Source of the DNA: Clostridium lacusfryxellense
GTDB taxonomy: Bacteria > Bacillota > Clostridia > Clostridiales > Clostridiaceae
Direction of reading: 5' to 3'
DNA length: 38,822 nucleotides
NCBI RefSeq assembly: GCF_018861735.1
Contig: NZ_JAHLEB010000049.1
Span: forward strand, 1 to 38,822
Positions 23,896 through 32,565 of this stretch are shown piece by piece. Below the pieces are notes generated by a model, which worked only from the letters and a program-made list of their open reading frames with translations, was not told where the DNA came from and ran no database searches. Positions within the stretch are counted from its first letter, which is position 1. Every line of letters starts with the position of its first letter. Position numbers and translations under genes: made by a program.

Positions 23896-25680
23896 TTATA
23901 TAGCTTCAAGCATCCTGTATTGACTCATATAAAGCTCATAATATTCACCTTTGACTTCCATGAGTTTATCATGACTTCCAGATTCAACTATTGACCCATG
24001 ATTAATATACATTATTCTATCTGAATTTTTTATGGTAGAAAGCCTATGGGCTATTATAAAAGAAGTTCTTCCTTTTAAAAGTTCTTCAAGCCCCTTTTGT
24101 AAAAGCATTTCTGTTTTTGTATCTATACTTGAAGTTGCTTCATCTAATATTAAAATCTTTGGATCTGCTAGTAAAGCTCTTGCAAAAGATATTAACTGCC
24201 TTTGGCCAGCTGAAAGTCTTGAACCTCTTTCATGTACCTGAGTATTGTATCCTTCACTTAATGTAACTATAAAATCATGGGCTCTAACTGCCTTTGAAGC
24301 AGTCATAACCTGTTCATCCGTTGCATCAAGCTTGCCATACCTTATATTGTCCATTATAGTTCCTGAGAATATAAATGAATCCTGAAGCATTACACCCATC
24401 TGCCTTCTTAATGAGTTAAGTTTCACATCACGAACGCTAATTCCATCTACAAGCACCGCTCCACTTTCCAGGTCATAAAACCTACTTATAAGATTAATTA
24501 TAGTTGTTTTCCCCGCGCCAGTTGGGCCCACTAGTGCAATAGACTCTCCTTGCCTCGCAATAAAACTTACATTACTTAATATTCTATGCCCATCATCATA
24601 ACAGAAATTAACATTCTCAAATTCAACCTTGCCTTTTATTTCAGGCATTTCAATAGCTTCTGGTAAATCTTTAACGTTAGGCTTTTCATCCATAGTCTCA
24701 AATATTCTTTCCAAATAAGCCATATTATTTATAATTGAATTATAAGTGTTTGCAATATTATTTATTGGTCCCCAGAACCTTCCCACATATGCTATGAAAG
24801 CAATAAGTACACCTATTGTAATATCGCCACTTGCAATCCAAGCCACTCCCAAAATATATACTGCTACCACTACTAAATTACCAATATTATCAACAAAAGG
24901 TCCCATTAAAAATTGAATCTTAATGGCATGCATCCAAGATTTCCTATAATTATCACTGAGTTCATCAAATATTTTTAAGTTTTCTTTTTCTCTAGAAAAA
25001 GATTGAGTAACCTTCATACCACATATACTTTCATGAATATATGCATTTAAATTTGACGATTTACTACTTAGAACTTGAAATGCTTTTCTTTGCATTGTTT
25101 TAATTGCAAAAGCAGCTCCTGCAAGCACTGGAAGTCCAATAAGACCAATAAGTGTAAGTCTAACATCTATTAAAAACATAAAACCAATAATAACAAACAA
25201 AGTAAAACTGTCAGTAATTAAATTAATGATACCATTTGATAAAAGATCACTTAAAGAATTCACATAATTAACTACCCTTACTAATATCTTACCATGTGGC
25301 CTACTGTCATAATAACTAAATGGAAGTTCTTGCAAATGATTAAATAAATCTTTTCTTATATTTAGAATTGCACTCTGTCCCATATCCGTCATAAATTTTA
25401 TTTTAATATTTAAACAAAGTCCATTTATAATAACCGTTACAAAATATATTAAACTTAATATTACAAGTCCTGTTATATCTTTATTAGGTATCTTACTATC
25501 CAGTGCTACCTTAATAAGATACGGTCCAATAAGGTTTGCAACTGATGCTATTAGCATAATCACTATAGTTATACCCATTTTCTTCTTATATGGAGTAACA
25601 TATTTCATAAGTCTTTTAACGTGCTGCATATTAAATTCTGATTCTAATTTTTCGTCTACATCATATTTATTTCTAGCCAT
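23896..25680 (-). CDS. ABC exporter half-transporter, consensus-ATPase subunit
   Basis: A 594-residue fused membrane/ATPase protein of the MsbA/BmrA class. The membrane domain has six hydrophobic segments (about 30-310). The nucleotide-binding domain has Walker A GPTGAGKT (385-392), Q-loop MLQDSFIF, signature LSAGQ (489-493, not the usual LSGGQ), and Walker B ILILDEATSS with catalytic Glu514. Together with the overlapping-operon partner it forms a heterodimer of the BmrCD/TM287-288 kind: canonical Glu here, altered signature here, and the reverse in the partner. Substrate unknown (drug, lipid or peptide). The ATG follows AAAGGAGGTAG; the gene starts 2 nt after its partner's stop. Confidence 0.92.
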   Translation of the reverse strand: MARNKYDVDEKLESEFNMQHVKRLMKYVTPYKKKMGITIVIMLIASVANLIGPYLIKVALDSKIPNKDITGLVILSLIYFVTVIINGLCLNIKIKFMTDMGQSAILNIRKDLFNHLQELPFSYYDSRPHGKILVRVVNYVNSLSDLLSNGIINLITDSFTLFVIIGFMFLIDVRLTLIGLIGLPVLAGAAFAIKTMQRKAFQVLSSKSSNLNAYIHESICGMKVTQSFSREKENLKIFDELSDNYRKSWMHAIKIQFLMGPFVDNIGNLVVVAVYILGVAWIASGDITIGVLIAFIAYVGRFWGPINNIANTYNSIINNMAYLERIFETMDEKPNVKDLPEAIEMPEIKGKVEFENVNFCYDDGHRILSNVSFIARQGESIALVGPTGAGKTTIINLISRFYDLESGAVLVDGISVRDVKLNSLRRQMGVMLQDSFIFSGTIMDNIRYGKLDATDEQVMTASKAVRAHDFIVTLSEGYNTQVHERGSRLSAGQRQLISFARALLADPKILILDEATSSIDTKTEMLLQKGLEELLKGRTSFIIAHRLSTIKNSDRIMYINHGSIVESGSHDKLMEVKGEYYELYMSQYRMLEAI

Positions 25681-25682
25681 TT

Positions 25683-27434
25683 TTAAACTACCTCCTTTCC
25701 TTTTCCTTTTCGATCATCAAAATTTCCAAACTGATTTATATACACATTATAATACTCGCCTCTCTTGGTGAGCAATTCGCTATGAGTTCCTCTTTCTACA
25801 ATTCTTCCATTATTAAGTACTAATATCATATCTGCATTTTTTACTGAAGATATTCTATGTGCAATAATGAATGTAGTTTTATCTTTAAAATATTTGTCCA
25901 GTGAATGCCTTATATTATTCTCAGTTTGTATATCAAGGCTTGAAGTAGTGTCATCAAGTATAATTATGGATGGGTTTTTTAGTAGAGCTCTAGCAAGCGA
26001 AATTCTTTGCTTTTGTCCACCAGATAATCCCACTCCTCGTTCTCCAACAATGGTATCATAACCCTCTTCCATTTTGTTTATGAAATCATCTGCACCTGCA
26101 ATACTTGCTGCCCATCTTACTTCATCCATAGATGCTGTGGGTAACCCATAGGCTATGTTTCCTTCGATAGTATCAGAGAATAGGAATATATCTTGCATAG
26201 CTACTGCTATGTTTTTGCGTAATCTTCTCAAATTAAAATCTTTTATATCATAACCATCAACAAATATTTCTCCTTCTGTACATTCATAAAACCTACAAAG
26301 TAAACTTACAAAAGTAGATTTACCTGAACCCGTATGTCCTATAATTGCAATAGTTTGACCTGGACTTACTTTCAGATTTATATCCTCAAGTACTGCTTCA
26401 TCCCCATAATTAAAGTTTACATTTTTAAACTCTATATTACCCTTTATCCTGTCTTCTTGAACTTGATGTTTTGAATTTTTAATTTTAGGCTGAGTATTCA
26501 TAAGTTCCATTATCTTTTCACCAGATGCCGAAAATCTTTGTATATCATTAATTAACCAACCAGCCATTCTCATTGGATTATTAATTGTAAATATTAAGGC
26601 ATTAAAGGTAACTAAATCACCTATTGTAATACTTTTGTTAATTACCATAATGCCACCTACTAGAATAAGTACTATATTAAGACTTATAGACAAAGAATCT
26701 ATAATTGGAAGGTACTTTCCCCATACTTTTGCAGAATCGATGTTTCTTTTTCTAAATTCAGCATTTTCTTTCCCGAATTTTTTAATTTCGAATTCTTCCT
26801 TAGCAAAAGCTTTTACTACCCTATTACCACTTATGTTTTCCTGTGCTACAGAGTTAAGCCTTGAAAACTGCTGCCTTACATTGAAAAATGTTGGTTTTAC
26901 TTCTATTGCCAGCTTTCTTGCAAAATATGCTATTGGCGGTGTAAACAAAAGTAAAATCAATGTAAGCTTATAATTTATTGAAAACATAATTCCTATACCA
27001 AATAAAAATATAAATGAGTTCTCTATAACGTTATACCCTACCCATGCAAGAAAGTGTCTAACTGCATCAATATCCCCTGTCATTTTATTCATTATATCTC
27101 CAGTACTAGTTTTATCGAAAAAATCAAAATCTAATTTCTGAAGATTACTATAAATATCGTTTCTAATATCGAATATAGAATTCTGGGACATCTTTTCTAA
27201 TAATATTAAAAAAGTATATCTCAATATAGACCTAAGCAATATTACTGCTGAGATAAACGCCAACATTGGAAACAATATATTCCTCTGTTTTCCCATAATA
27301 ACTTTATCTACAATTGTTCCAGACAAATATGGTGCTACCATGTTCATAGCCGAACATATAATTACTAATATAAACCCTACTATTATCTTACCCTTGTATT
27401 TTGTTGCATACTTCCATACCCATCTAAATGCCAT
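25683..27434 (-). CDS. ABC exporter half-transporter, degenerate-site subunit
   Basis: A 583-residue fused membrane/ATPase protein counted from ATG 27434; a GTG at 27443 would add three residues, but the sequence around it is the ribosome site GGGGTGG. Six hydrophobic segments precede the nucleotide-binding domain: Walker A GHTGSGKS (366-373), canonical signature LSGGQ (470-474), and Walker B IIILDDTTSS, where the catalytic Glu is Asp (about residue 495). That substitution is the hallmark of the degenerate site in heterodimeric exporters. First gene of the operon, divergent from the AraC gene at 27649, which probably controls it. Confidence 0.9.
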   Translation of the reverse strand: MAFRWVWKYATKYKGKIIVGFILVIICSAMNMVAPYLSGTIVDKVIMGKQRNILFPMLAFISAVILLRSILRYTFLILLEKMSQNSIFDIRNDIYSNLQKLDFDFFDKTSTGDIMNKMTGDIDAVRHFLAWVGYNVIENSFIFLFGIGIMFSINYKLTLILLLFTPPIAYFARKLAIEVKPTFFNVRQQFSRLNSVAQENISGNRVVKAFAKEEFEIKKFGKENAEFRKRNIDSAKVWGKYLPIIDSLSISLNIVLILVGGIMVINKSITIGDLVTFNALIFTINNPMRMAGWLINDIQRFSASGEKIMELMNTQPKIKNSKHQVQEDRIKGNIEFKNVNFNYGDEAVLEDINLKVSPGQTIAIIGHTGSGKSTFVSLLCRFYECTEGEIFVDGYDIKDFNLRRLRKNIAVAMQDIFLFSDTIEGNIAYGLPTASMDEVRWAASIAGADDFINKMEEGYDTIVGERGVGLSGGQKQRISLARALLKNPSIIILDDTTSSLDIQTENNIRHSLDKYFKDKTTFIIAHRISSVKNADMILVLNNGRIVERGTHSELLTKRGEYYNVYINQFGNFDDRKGKGKEVV

Positions 27435-27587
27435 AATTACCACCCCATAATTTTTTTCTCTATACTATTATCATGTATATACCTAAATAATAAAATGTAG
27501 TTTTCACTCTAATACAATGTTTATTCTTATATTTATGAATAAAAAAGTTTCTTATTTAGATAAAATAGGCATTTATAATAGTTTGAT

Positions 27588-27613
27588 TAATTATAAGTAA
27601 AGACTTATAATTA
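27588..27613. promoter_or_regulatory. 11-bp dyad in the divergent ABC/AraC promoter region
   Basis: TAATTATAAGT (27588-27598) and its exact complement (27603-27613) are separated by AAAG. It lies 35 nt upstream of the AraC start in the 214-nt divergent region and has no T tract. A plausible operator for the AraC protein or a TetR/MarR-type factor. The rest of 27435-27648 is AT-rich with nothing else clear. Confidence 0.45.
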
Positions 27614-27648
27614 GTTTGTATTATAGAATAATTTTACAGGGGTAGATT

Positions 27649-28521
27649 ATGTGTAATTTAAAAATCGATTTAGATGATTTCAACCCAAAAATGTTATATA
27701 CCTTCATAAAAAAATTCAATGATGGAAGTGACGTAACCTATCATTGCCACGATTTTCTGTCCATTATATATGTTCTATCAGGCACATGTACCTACAATAT
27801 CAGTGGTGTTCCACATATTGTTAAAAAAGGAGATTTACTTGTTTTAAACCCTCACTTGTACCATGGAAAAGTTCTCCCTAATGGTAGTGAAATCCATGAA
27901 TTCCACGTTGGCTATGAAAACCTTCACATAAAAGGGCTTTTGCCTAATCATTTTCTTGAAGATCATGTATCACCAATTATTAATGTAATAAATTATGAAA
28001 ATGAACTTCTTAGATTTTGCTCAGACGTTATCTCGGAGCAGAGCAAAAACCAACCTGCCCTAAAGTTGTCTCTAAAAGCTCTAGGTCTTAAACTTCTATC
28101 ACTTCTCTTTAACGCAACTTTTGAAAGTACTACTCTAAAACGTAAAGGGATATTAAATCTCGAAAGTTATGATAATACTACAATAGTTAATACGGTTATA
28201 GAATTTATAAACGAAAATTTTATGCACAATCTTTCTTTAGATGTAATATCGCAAAATATGTATCTTAGCCCTGCTTATATTTCTAAACTTTTTAAAGAAA
28301 GCACAGGTAATTCACCTATAAACTACTTAATAAAACTTAGATTATCAAAAGCTAAAGAATCATTAGAGAGTGGAGATCAATCAATAAAAAAAATTGCTTT
28401 ATCTGTTGGTTATCCTGATGTATATCACTTTAGCAAACTTTTCAAAAAATATTATGGTTGTCCTCCGTCTAAGTTAAAACATAAATCAAATAGTAGCCAA
28501 CTTATAAAATTAAATCCCTAG
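27649..28521 (+). CDS. AraC-family regulator with cupin sensor domain
   Basis: A 290-residue cytosolic regulator. The N-terminal cupin shows VTYHCHDFLSIIYVLSGTCT, then VKKGDLLVLNPHLYHG. The C-terminal AraC domain (about residues 185-285) has LDVISQNMYLSPAYISKLF, KESTGNSPINYLIKLR and IKKIALSVGYPDVYHFSKLF. The ATG follows CAGGGGTAGATT. It is divergent from the ABC exporter and ends in a hairpin shared with a convergent AraC pseudogene. Control of the exporter is inferred from position only. Confidence 0.87.
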   Translation: MCNLKIDLDDFNPKMLYTFIKKFNDGSDVTYHCHDFLSIIYVLSGTCTYNISGVPHIVKKGDLLVLNPHLYHGKVLPNGSEIHEFHVGYENLHIKGLLPNHFLEDHVSPIINVINYENELLRFCSDVISEQSKNQPALKLSLKALGLKLLSLLFNATFESTTLKRKGILNLESYDNTTIVNTVIEFINENFMHNLSLDVISQNMYLSPAYISKLFKESTGNSPINYLIKLRLSKAKESLESGDQSIKKIALSVGYPDVYHFSKLFKKYYGCPPSKLKHKSNSSQLIKLNP

Positions 28522-28543
28522 ATTAAAATCTAAGGATTTAATT
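28508..28543. terminator. Hairpin between convergent AraC genes
   Basis: AATTAAATCC (28508-28517) / GGATTTAATT (28534-28543), with inner TAGAT/ATCTA and one mismatch between them. It overlaps the stop codons of both genes. T tracts are short, so strength is uncertain. Confidence 0.5.
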
Positions 28544-29632
28544 CTTTCTCACATCAGTTGGACTCACACCATATAATCTTTTAAACGCCCTCCTAAATGA
28601 CTGTGCACTATTATACCCAACCTTTTGCGCGATTTCATTGATGCTTAACCTTTGACCTTTTAAAAGAATATTTGCGTTATTAAGTCTTATCTTTTCTAGG
28701 TAATCTGTAAAATTTATATCTGTTTGCTCTTTAAAAAGGTGAGAAAAATAGCCTTCACTTAAATTAAATTCTGAAGATACTTTATAAAGGCATAAATTAC
28801 TATCCATATAATTTGATTCAATATATCTTTTTATTCTATTCATTAAAATTAAATTAGAATTACCTTTTTGTATTAATATTAAATCGCATAAACAATAATA
28901 GGCATTCGTCACTAATTTAAAATTAACATCATAAGAGTTGTCAGAATTTACTGCTCTTAAAATATCATTAATATCGTTAGTACTTTTTATAACTTATTAT
29001 CGTTTATATTTTCAACATCTTGGAAATCAGGCAATGTTTTCCTAAGTGTACTTTTTAGTTCTTTTACAACATCATAGTTTCTGCATGAATTTAAGCTTCT
29101 GGCCTCAAAATTTTCATGATAGATGAAGTCTAAAAGTTTTTGTACTTGAACTTTATCTCCTACTTTTGTATGATTCAATAACTTTTGCTCAAGATCTAGT
29201 GGATAATAATAATTTTCACTTTCTACTTCAACATTATGAGACCAAACAATCGAATATTTATTATCTATATTGTCTAAAGCATGTCCAGCTTGTTCAAAAG
29301 AATGCCAAAGCTCCAAAGGATTTGAATATGGCTCTCCTCCAGAAGCATCAACTTTTAAATTAATAGTTTCTACAAGTTCCCTTTTTACTTCCGATACTAT
29401 ATTTTCTATTTCACTATAAAAAACTTCTGTATCATTTATTTCTGAATTTAATATAATAGCTATTGTTTGCTGATCTGTATCGTGAAAAAACACATTTCCT
29501 ACAAAATATTTTGTAAGCACTCCTCTGATAAATATTTAGAAGCATGCTTTAATTTTTTTTATTATCGTCGTTAATGATATCAATTTCTATATTTTCTTTT
29601 AATTTACTACCACTTAAATTAAATAGAATCAT
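28538..29632 (-). pseudogene. Decayed AraC-family regulator (multiple frameshifts, N-terminus lost)
   Basis: Two open stretches, 28987-29520 and 28538-28912, belong to one former gene. The first has linker sequence of YesS/YesN-type regulators (EINDTEVFYSEIENIVSEVK, ELWHSFEQAGHALD). The second has an intact AraC DNA-binding domain (VSSEFNLSEGYFSHLFKEQT, INEIAQKVGYNSAQSFRRAF). Reading past the first stop in another frame gives VIKSTNDINDILRAVNSDN, joining into the second stretch, so there is a frameshift near 28985. Upstream, LKHASKYLSEE (about 29515-29550) continues in yet another frame, and a T8 run at 29553-29560 marks a third break. No sensor or receiver domain precedes it; a terminator begins at 29634. 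Confidence 0.8.
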
Positions 29633-29633
29633 A

Positions 29634-29681
29634 AAAAAAATAAAGGAATTAGCTATAAAATGCTAATTCCTTTATTTTTTT
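29634..29681. terminator. Orphan intrinsic terminator
   Basis: Perfect 20-bp arms (29634-29653 and 29662-29681), ending in A7 and T7. On the minus strand it is immediately preceded by a 21-codon open tail ending KSNIIDEKSEDSIDMKNK-stop (29683-29748), so it looks like the end of a vanished minus-strand gene. Confidence 0.8.
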
Positions 29682-29854
29682 ACTATTTATTTTTCATATC
29701 TATCGAATCTTCTGATTTCTCATCAATAATGTTACTTTTATATTTATTTTATTATTTTTATATATTAAAGTTAATGTCGTGAAATTATAATTTCCATAGG
29801 TAGTAATTTAATTAGATCATACCTTCCATTTTTTGTTGATGGATAAAATAGAAA

Positions 29855-29920
29855 CTAAAAAATATGGAGGATTTTAAGTATTACAATTATGACAACCACG
29901 CCGCCAATTAATGCTAGCAT
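29855..29920 (-). CDS. Possible 21-residue hydrophobic miniprotein
   Basis: ATG 29920 is preceded by AAGGAG with a 10-nt spacer. The product MLALIGGVVVIIVILKILH plus IF is a single membrane helix with almost no soluble part. An in-frame extension upstream to 30064 exists but lacks a ribosome site. It could be a real small membrane protein, a type I toxin-like peptide, or the tail of a broken membrane protein. No homology recognised. Confidence 0.3.
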   Translation of the reverse strand: MLALIGGVVVIIVILKILHIF

Positions 29921-30433
29921 ATATTTCACACTCCTTTTTATCTTTGAATTATAATCTATATCATGTACTTTACTTCCAATCAGTGATACCTTTTGTAACA
30001 ATGTTCTTCCCAATGATAAAACCGTAACTAGGGAACATTTGTGTATCAATTGATTGCTACACAAGTGTTTATTTTTATTAATAACTCTTTCTTTTTCTTA
30101 AGCCAACGACTCCTACTATTTACAAATTTTAATTTAAAAGGGACAAAAATTAAAATTTGTAAGTATTAAGCGGTTTCATATCCGTTAAAAGATTCCTTAT
30201 GAGTTAGCATAACACACTTGCGAGAAATATGTCGAATTTATTCATTAATAGTCATTAAATGTGTTCTGGGTTTAGTATTTATACTAATATAATTAAATTC
30301 GCAAATAAAATGGAATATTACTTAAATTTAATTGTAGCTAGACATTTGTACAAAATTCTCCCTAAGTCAATTAGAGTCCTTATATACTCTATACCACCAC
30401 AATAAGATTCAAACAAATTGTAAAATCATGCAT

Positions 30434-30467
30434 AAAAGGTGTATATATTCTCAATTAGACACCTTTT
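30434..30467. terminator. Orphan terminator-like hairpin
   Basis: AAAAGGTGT (30434-30442) / ACACCTTTT (30459-30467) with a 16-nt loop. No intact gene ends here. Confidence 0.5.
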
Positions 30468-30587
30468 AATTTATTTAAATAATAATAGCATGTGTAGAAG
30501 GGGCATACAACATAATAAACGTTATCTTGAATGTACTAGCGTAAAGATGTGATCTCCGATGTGATACTAAGTCCTGTAAAAATAATA

Positions 30588-30632
30588 TAGCCTATAAAGT
30601 AGACTTTTCAAAAGTGTCTATTTTATAGGCTA
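30588..30632. terminator. Hairpin next to repeat copy 1
   Basis: 17-bp arms (30588-30604 and 30616-30632) with one G-T type mismatch and an 11-nt loop. It lies 6 nt before repeat copy 1, the same arrangement as hairpin and repeat at 32090-32177. Confidence 0.55.
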
Positions 30633-30638
30633 CATTAG

Positions 30639-30670
30639 ATTTATATTTAATTAAAGGGGGCTCTAATTAA
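30639..30670. repeat. Repeat copy 1 (paired with 32145-32177)
   Basis: ATTTATATTTAATTAAAGGG followed by GGCTCTAATTAA. The first 22 nt are identical to copy 2 and the rest differ by two changes. It contains the dyad TTAATTAAAG/CTCTAATTAA with one mispair. In copy 2 this sequence forms the last codons of a minus-strand ORF plus its trailer. Confidence 0.6.
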
Positions 30671-31269
30671 AAAAATCAATTATCAATTACTATATATTTA
30701 TCATAACATACAGCCCCATTTATTACTCTTGGTGATTGTCACAATAAAATATATAATTTATGTTGCTATATATAAAAGAAATAGAAAATTAAATATACAT
30801 GCCATAGGGAGTGTGAGTGTTTTAAAACAATGATAATTTATAAAAGGTATTAAACTTCATGCCCAATAGTTAAGTACCATTAAAGAAGAATTAAAATCAT
30901 TGAAAGAGCCTCAAATATATTACCCCTACAATATAACCTTTATTAGTTTAACCGCTTGCGATACAGTTTAAAGCCATTTAATGAGTAAACATATAAAGTA
31001 AATAACTCAAAGTAATTGTATGAGTCTGCTTAACGTTTTATTTACTACTAATAAACTTACTTGGTGACATGTTTCTGCACATGCTAGTTACAAGGTTAGA
31101 GTATATTTAAATCGCTATTTTGATTAGTTTTAATCCTTAGCGTATAATTTCCGCGTAGACTACTTTTATGCATTATTTGTAACTTTATACAGTATAAATT
31201 TCCCCAATAAGAACATAATAGAATTATTATACTATACTAGCGTAAAATTATATAATATTATTACAAAAT

Positions 31270-31310
31270 AAAAAACATATTCTTTTTGACGAGAGAGAGC
31301 TATGTTTTTT
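31270..31310. terminator. Terminator-like hairpin after a broken minus-strand ORF
   Basis: AAAAAACATA (31270-31279) pairs with TATGTTTTTT (31301-31310), with a long 21-nt loop. It overlaps the stop of the fragment at 31300-31625. Confidence 0.45.
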
Positions 31311-31625
31311 GTTTTATTGCTAGTAAATCTTGTTCTGTTTTTAATATTAATCTATATAATATCATCAATTCGCTAGTAATTGCTATTTTTTTAAACCTTC
31401 TAACTTCATTACTAACCTTTGACAGTAAAAAACACCCTTTCGGATGTCTTTCTAAATCTTACAATTAATATTATCTAAAACCTCTTTATGTTTTAAATTT
31501 TTTAAATGGCTTTGTTCATATATTAATTGCGTTTGCTTTATTATTTTGTTTTTATCTAGTGCTCTTAAAGTTCTTAACGTCAATTCGATAAATGTTACTA
31601 TTATGATAGAATAACATACATTGGA
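31300..31625 (-). pseudogene. Frameshifted coding remnant, family unknown
   Basis: Two adjoining minus-strand open stretches read as one interrupted protein. The upstream one includes TLRTLRALDKNKIIKQTQLI and YEQSHLKNLKHKEVLDNIN; the downstream one includes DLERHPKGCFLLSKVSNEVR, RFKKIAITSELMILYRLI and KTEQDLLAIKQKT before TAG at 31300. A frame change near 31460 joins them. Lys/Leu-rich helical composition; no family recognised. On the plus strand the overlapping stretch 31570-31725 is also open (RITYIGNECVIYYTDNGLRI), so one of the two readings is probably chance. Confidence 0.3.
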
Positions 31626-31720
31626 AATGAATGTGTAATATATTATACTGATAATGGATTACGGATTCAAATGGTTACACACGGTCTTGAAGTGAAAAGC
31701 ATGTTAAGCGATATATCGCA

Positions 31721-31903
31721 TTAACATTCAATCCCATGTTCTTCTTTTAATAAATTTTCAAGTCGATTTCCTTCATTGCTATATAATATTGCATCATCTA
31801 AACATTCAATATCATTATTATTTAATTTGTATAATTCAACTCCTAATTCAGATAATAGATTATTTTTATATATTTCAAGTTTAATTTCATAAATTGTATT
31901 CAT
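31721..31903 (-). CDS. Small hypothetical protein, 60 residues
   Basis: The protein starts MNTIYEIKLEIYKNNLLSEL and ends ENLLKEEHGIEC, acidic and probably helical. I start at ATG 31903 because GAGGAGGAAC lies 10-11 nt upstream; ATG 31933 would place that ribosome site inside the gene. No family recognised: it lacks the SxxxD motif of Spo0E-type phosphatases. It stands alone between remnants. Confidence 0.5.
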   Translation of the reverse strand: MNTIYEIKLEIYKNNLLSELGVELYKLNNNDIECLDDAILYSNEGNRLENLLKEEHGIEC

Positions 31904-32089
31904 AATAAATAGTTCCTCCTCTATCTTACACATTCAATATATTAATTTATCAGACAAACTTATATCTTTATTAGTTTCTATTATTTCTTGTGGTTTTATA
32001 CCTTTATTTCTGCAATTTATTTTTCACATAATAAATCGTGTTAGCTATATTTTGTTTTTTAGGTCCTTTTAATTTGGCATGCACCTAAA

Positions 32090-32140
32090 AAAATGAAAAA
32101 GAACTAGTTAAATAAATTAACACTAATTCTTTTTCATTTT
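32090..32140. terminator. Terminator next to repeat copy 2
   Basis: AAAATGAAAAAGAA (32090-32103) pairs exactly with 32127-32140, with an inner TAGTTAA/TTAACACTA stem. On the minus strand it follows the 83-residue ORF by about 16 nt. Confidence 0.75.
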
Positions 32141-32144
32141 ATAT

Positions 32145-32177
32145 ATTTATATTTAATTAAAGGGGGACTTTAATTAA
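32145..32177. repeat. Repeat copy 2 (paired with 30639-30670)
   Basis: ATTTATATTTAATTAAAGGG followed by GGACTTTAATTAA. It contains a perfect dyad TTAATTAAAG/CTTTAATTAA around GGGGA. On the minus strand it encodes the last residues (LIKVPL-stop) of the ORF at 32157-32408. Confidence 0.65.
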
Positions 32178-32408
32178 GTTGCCCTTAGGGTTACCCTTAT
32201 TAAACAATAAATCCTGTAGATCTGACTTTGTTACTATACCCGGTGATTTTTCCCAATCCCATTTTTTTATTACAGGAGCTACTTTAAATCTTTCTCTCAA
32301 TCTAGTTTTATCTCCTGCCATTTCAACTAAATTTTTAATATTAGTAGGAGATTTTTTGTTAATTTTATGTTTTATTGAGATATATAAACACCTACCTCTT
32401 CTTCTCAA
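32157..32408 (-). CDS. Hypothetical protein, possibly a C-terminal fragment
   Basis: 83 codons from a TTG at 32408 with no convincing ribosome site. The C-terminal part is charged and protein-like: NIKNLVEMAGDKTRLRERFK, VAPVIKKWDWEKSPGIVTKS and DLQDLLFNKGNPKGN. The N-terminal RRRGRCLYISIKH looks less so, and the frame is open further upstream. It may be the tail of a longer gene. A terminator follows directly. No family recognised. Confidence 0.4.
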   Translation of the reverse strand: MRRRGRCLYISIKHKINKKSPTNIKNLVEMAGDKTRLRERFKVAPVIKKWDWEKSPGIVTKSDLQDLLFNKGNPKGNLIKVPL

Positions 32409-32493
32409 AATTCTATAGGAAATATAGAATTAAATTTATTATATTACATATCTTGGAATATAGCAATCGTTTTCGCTTTCTATCTATGACAAA

Positions 32494-32565
32494 ATAAAAA
32501 ATAAGAGTGAAAGAATAGACCCTAGCAAATTTGCTAGGGTCTATTCTTTCACTCTTATTTTTTAT
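32494..32565. terminator. Perfect 72-nt palindromic terminator after the SASP gene
   Basis: Every base from 32494 to 32565 pairs with its partner (centre between 32529 and 32530, GCAAATTTGC). Arms of 36 bp end in A6/T6. It starts at the SASP stop codon. Functionally an intrinsic terminator working in both directions. Confidence 0.9.

Larger units (their letters stand above)
29921..31265. other. Gene-poor stretch with orphan hairpins and coding scraps
   Basis: 1.3 kb with no convincing gene. It contains the hairpins at 30434-30467 and 30588-30632 and the repeat at 30639-30670. Short protein-like scraps without starts include FYNLFESYCGGIEYIRTLI on the minus strand (about 30320-30430) and LSTIKEELKSLKEPQIYYP on the plus strand (about 30870-30970). 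No tRNA, riboswitch or CRISPR pattern was seen. Confidence 0.5.

Noticed and set aside
30228-30236. TATGTCGAA, one mismatch from a Spo0A box
   Set aside because: Single 9-mer in AT-rich DNA, not placed before any supported gene; expected by chance.
30534-31377. TACTAGCGTAAA at 30534-30545 and 31235-31246, with TACTAGCG inverted near 31370
   Set aside because: Short and without flanking similarity or a recombinase gene nearby; not enough to claim an attachment site or repeat family.
31286-31468. 60-residue plus-strand open frame
   Set aside because: No ribosome site, low-complexity hydrophobic product, overlaps a hairpin and a better minus-strand coding remnant.
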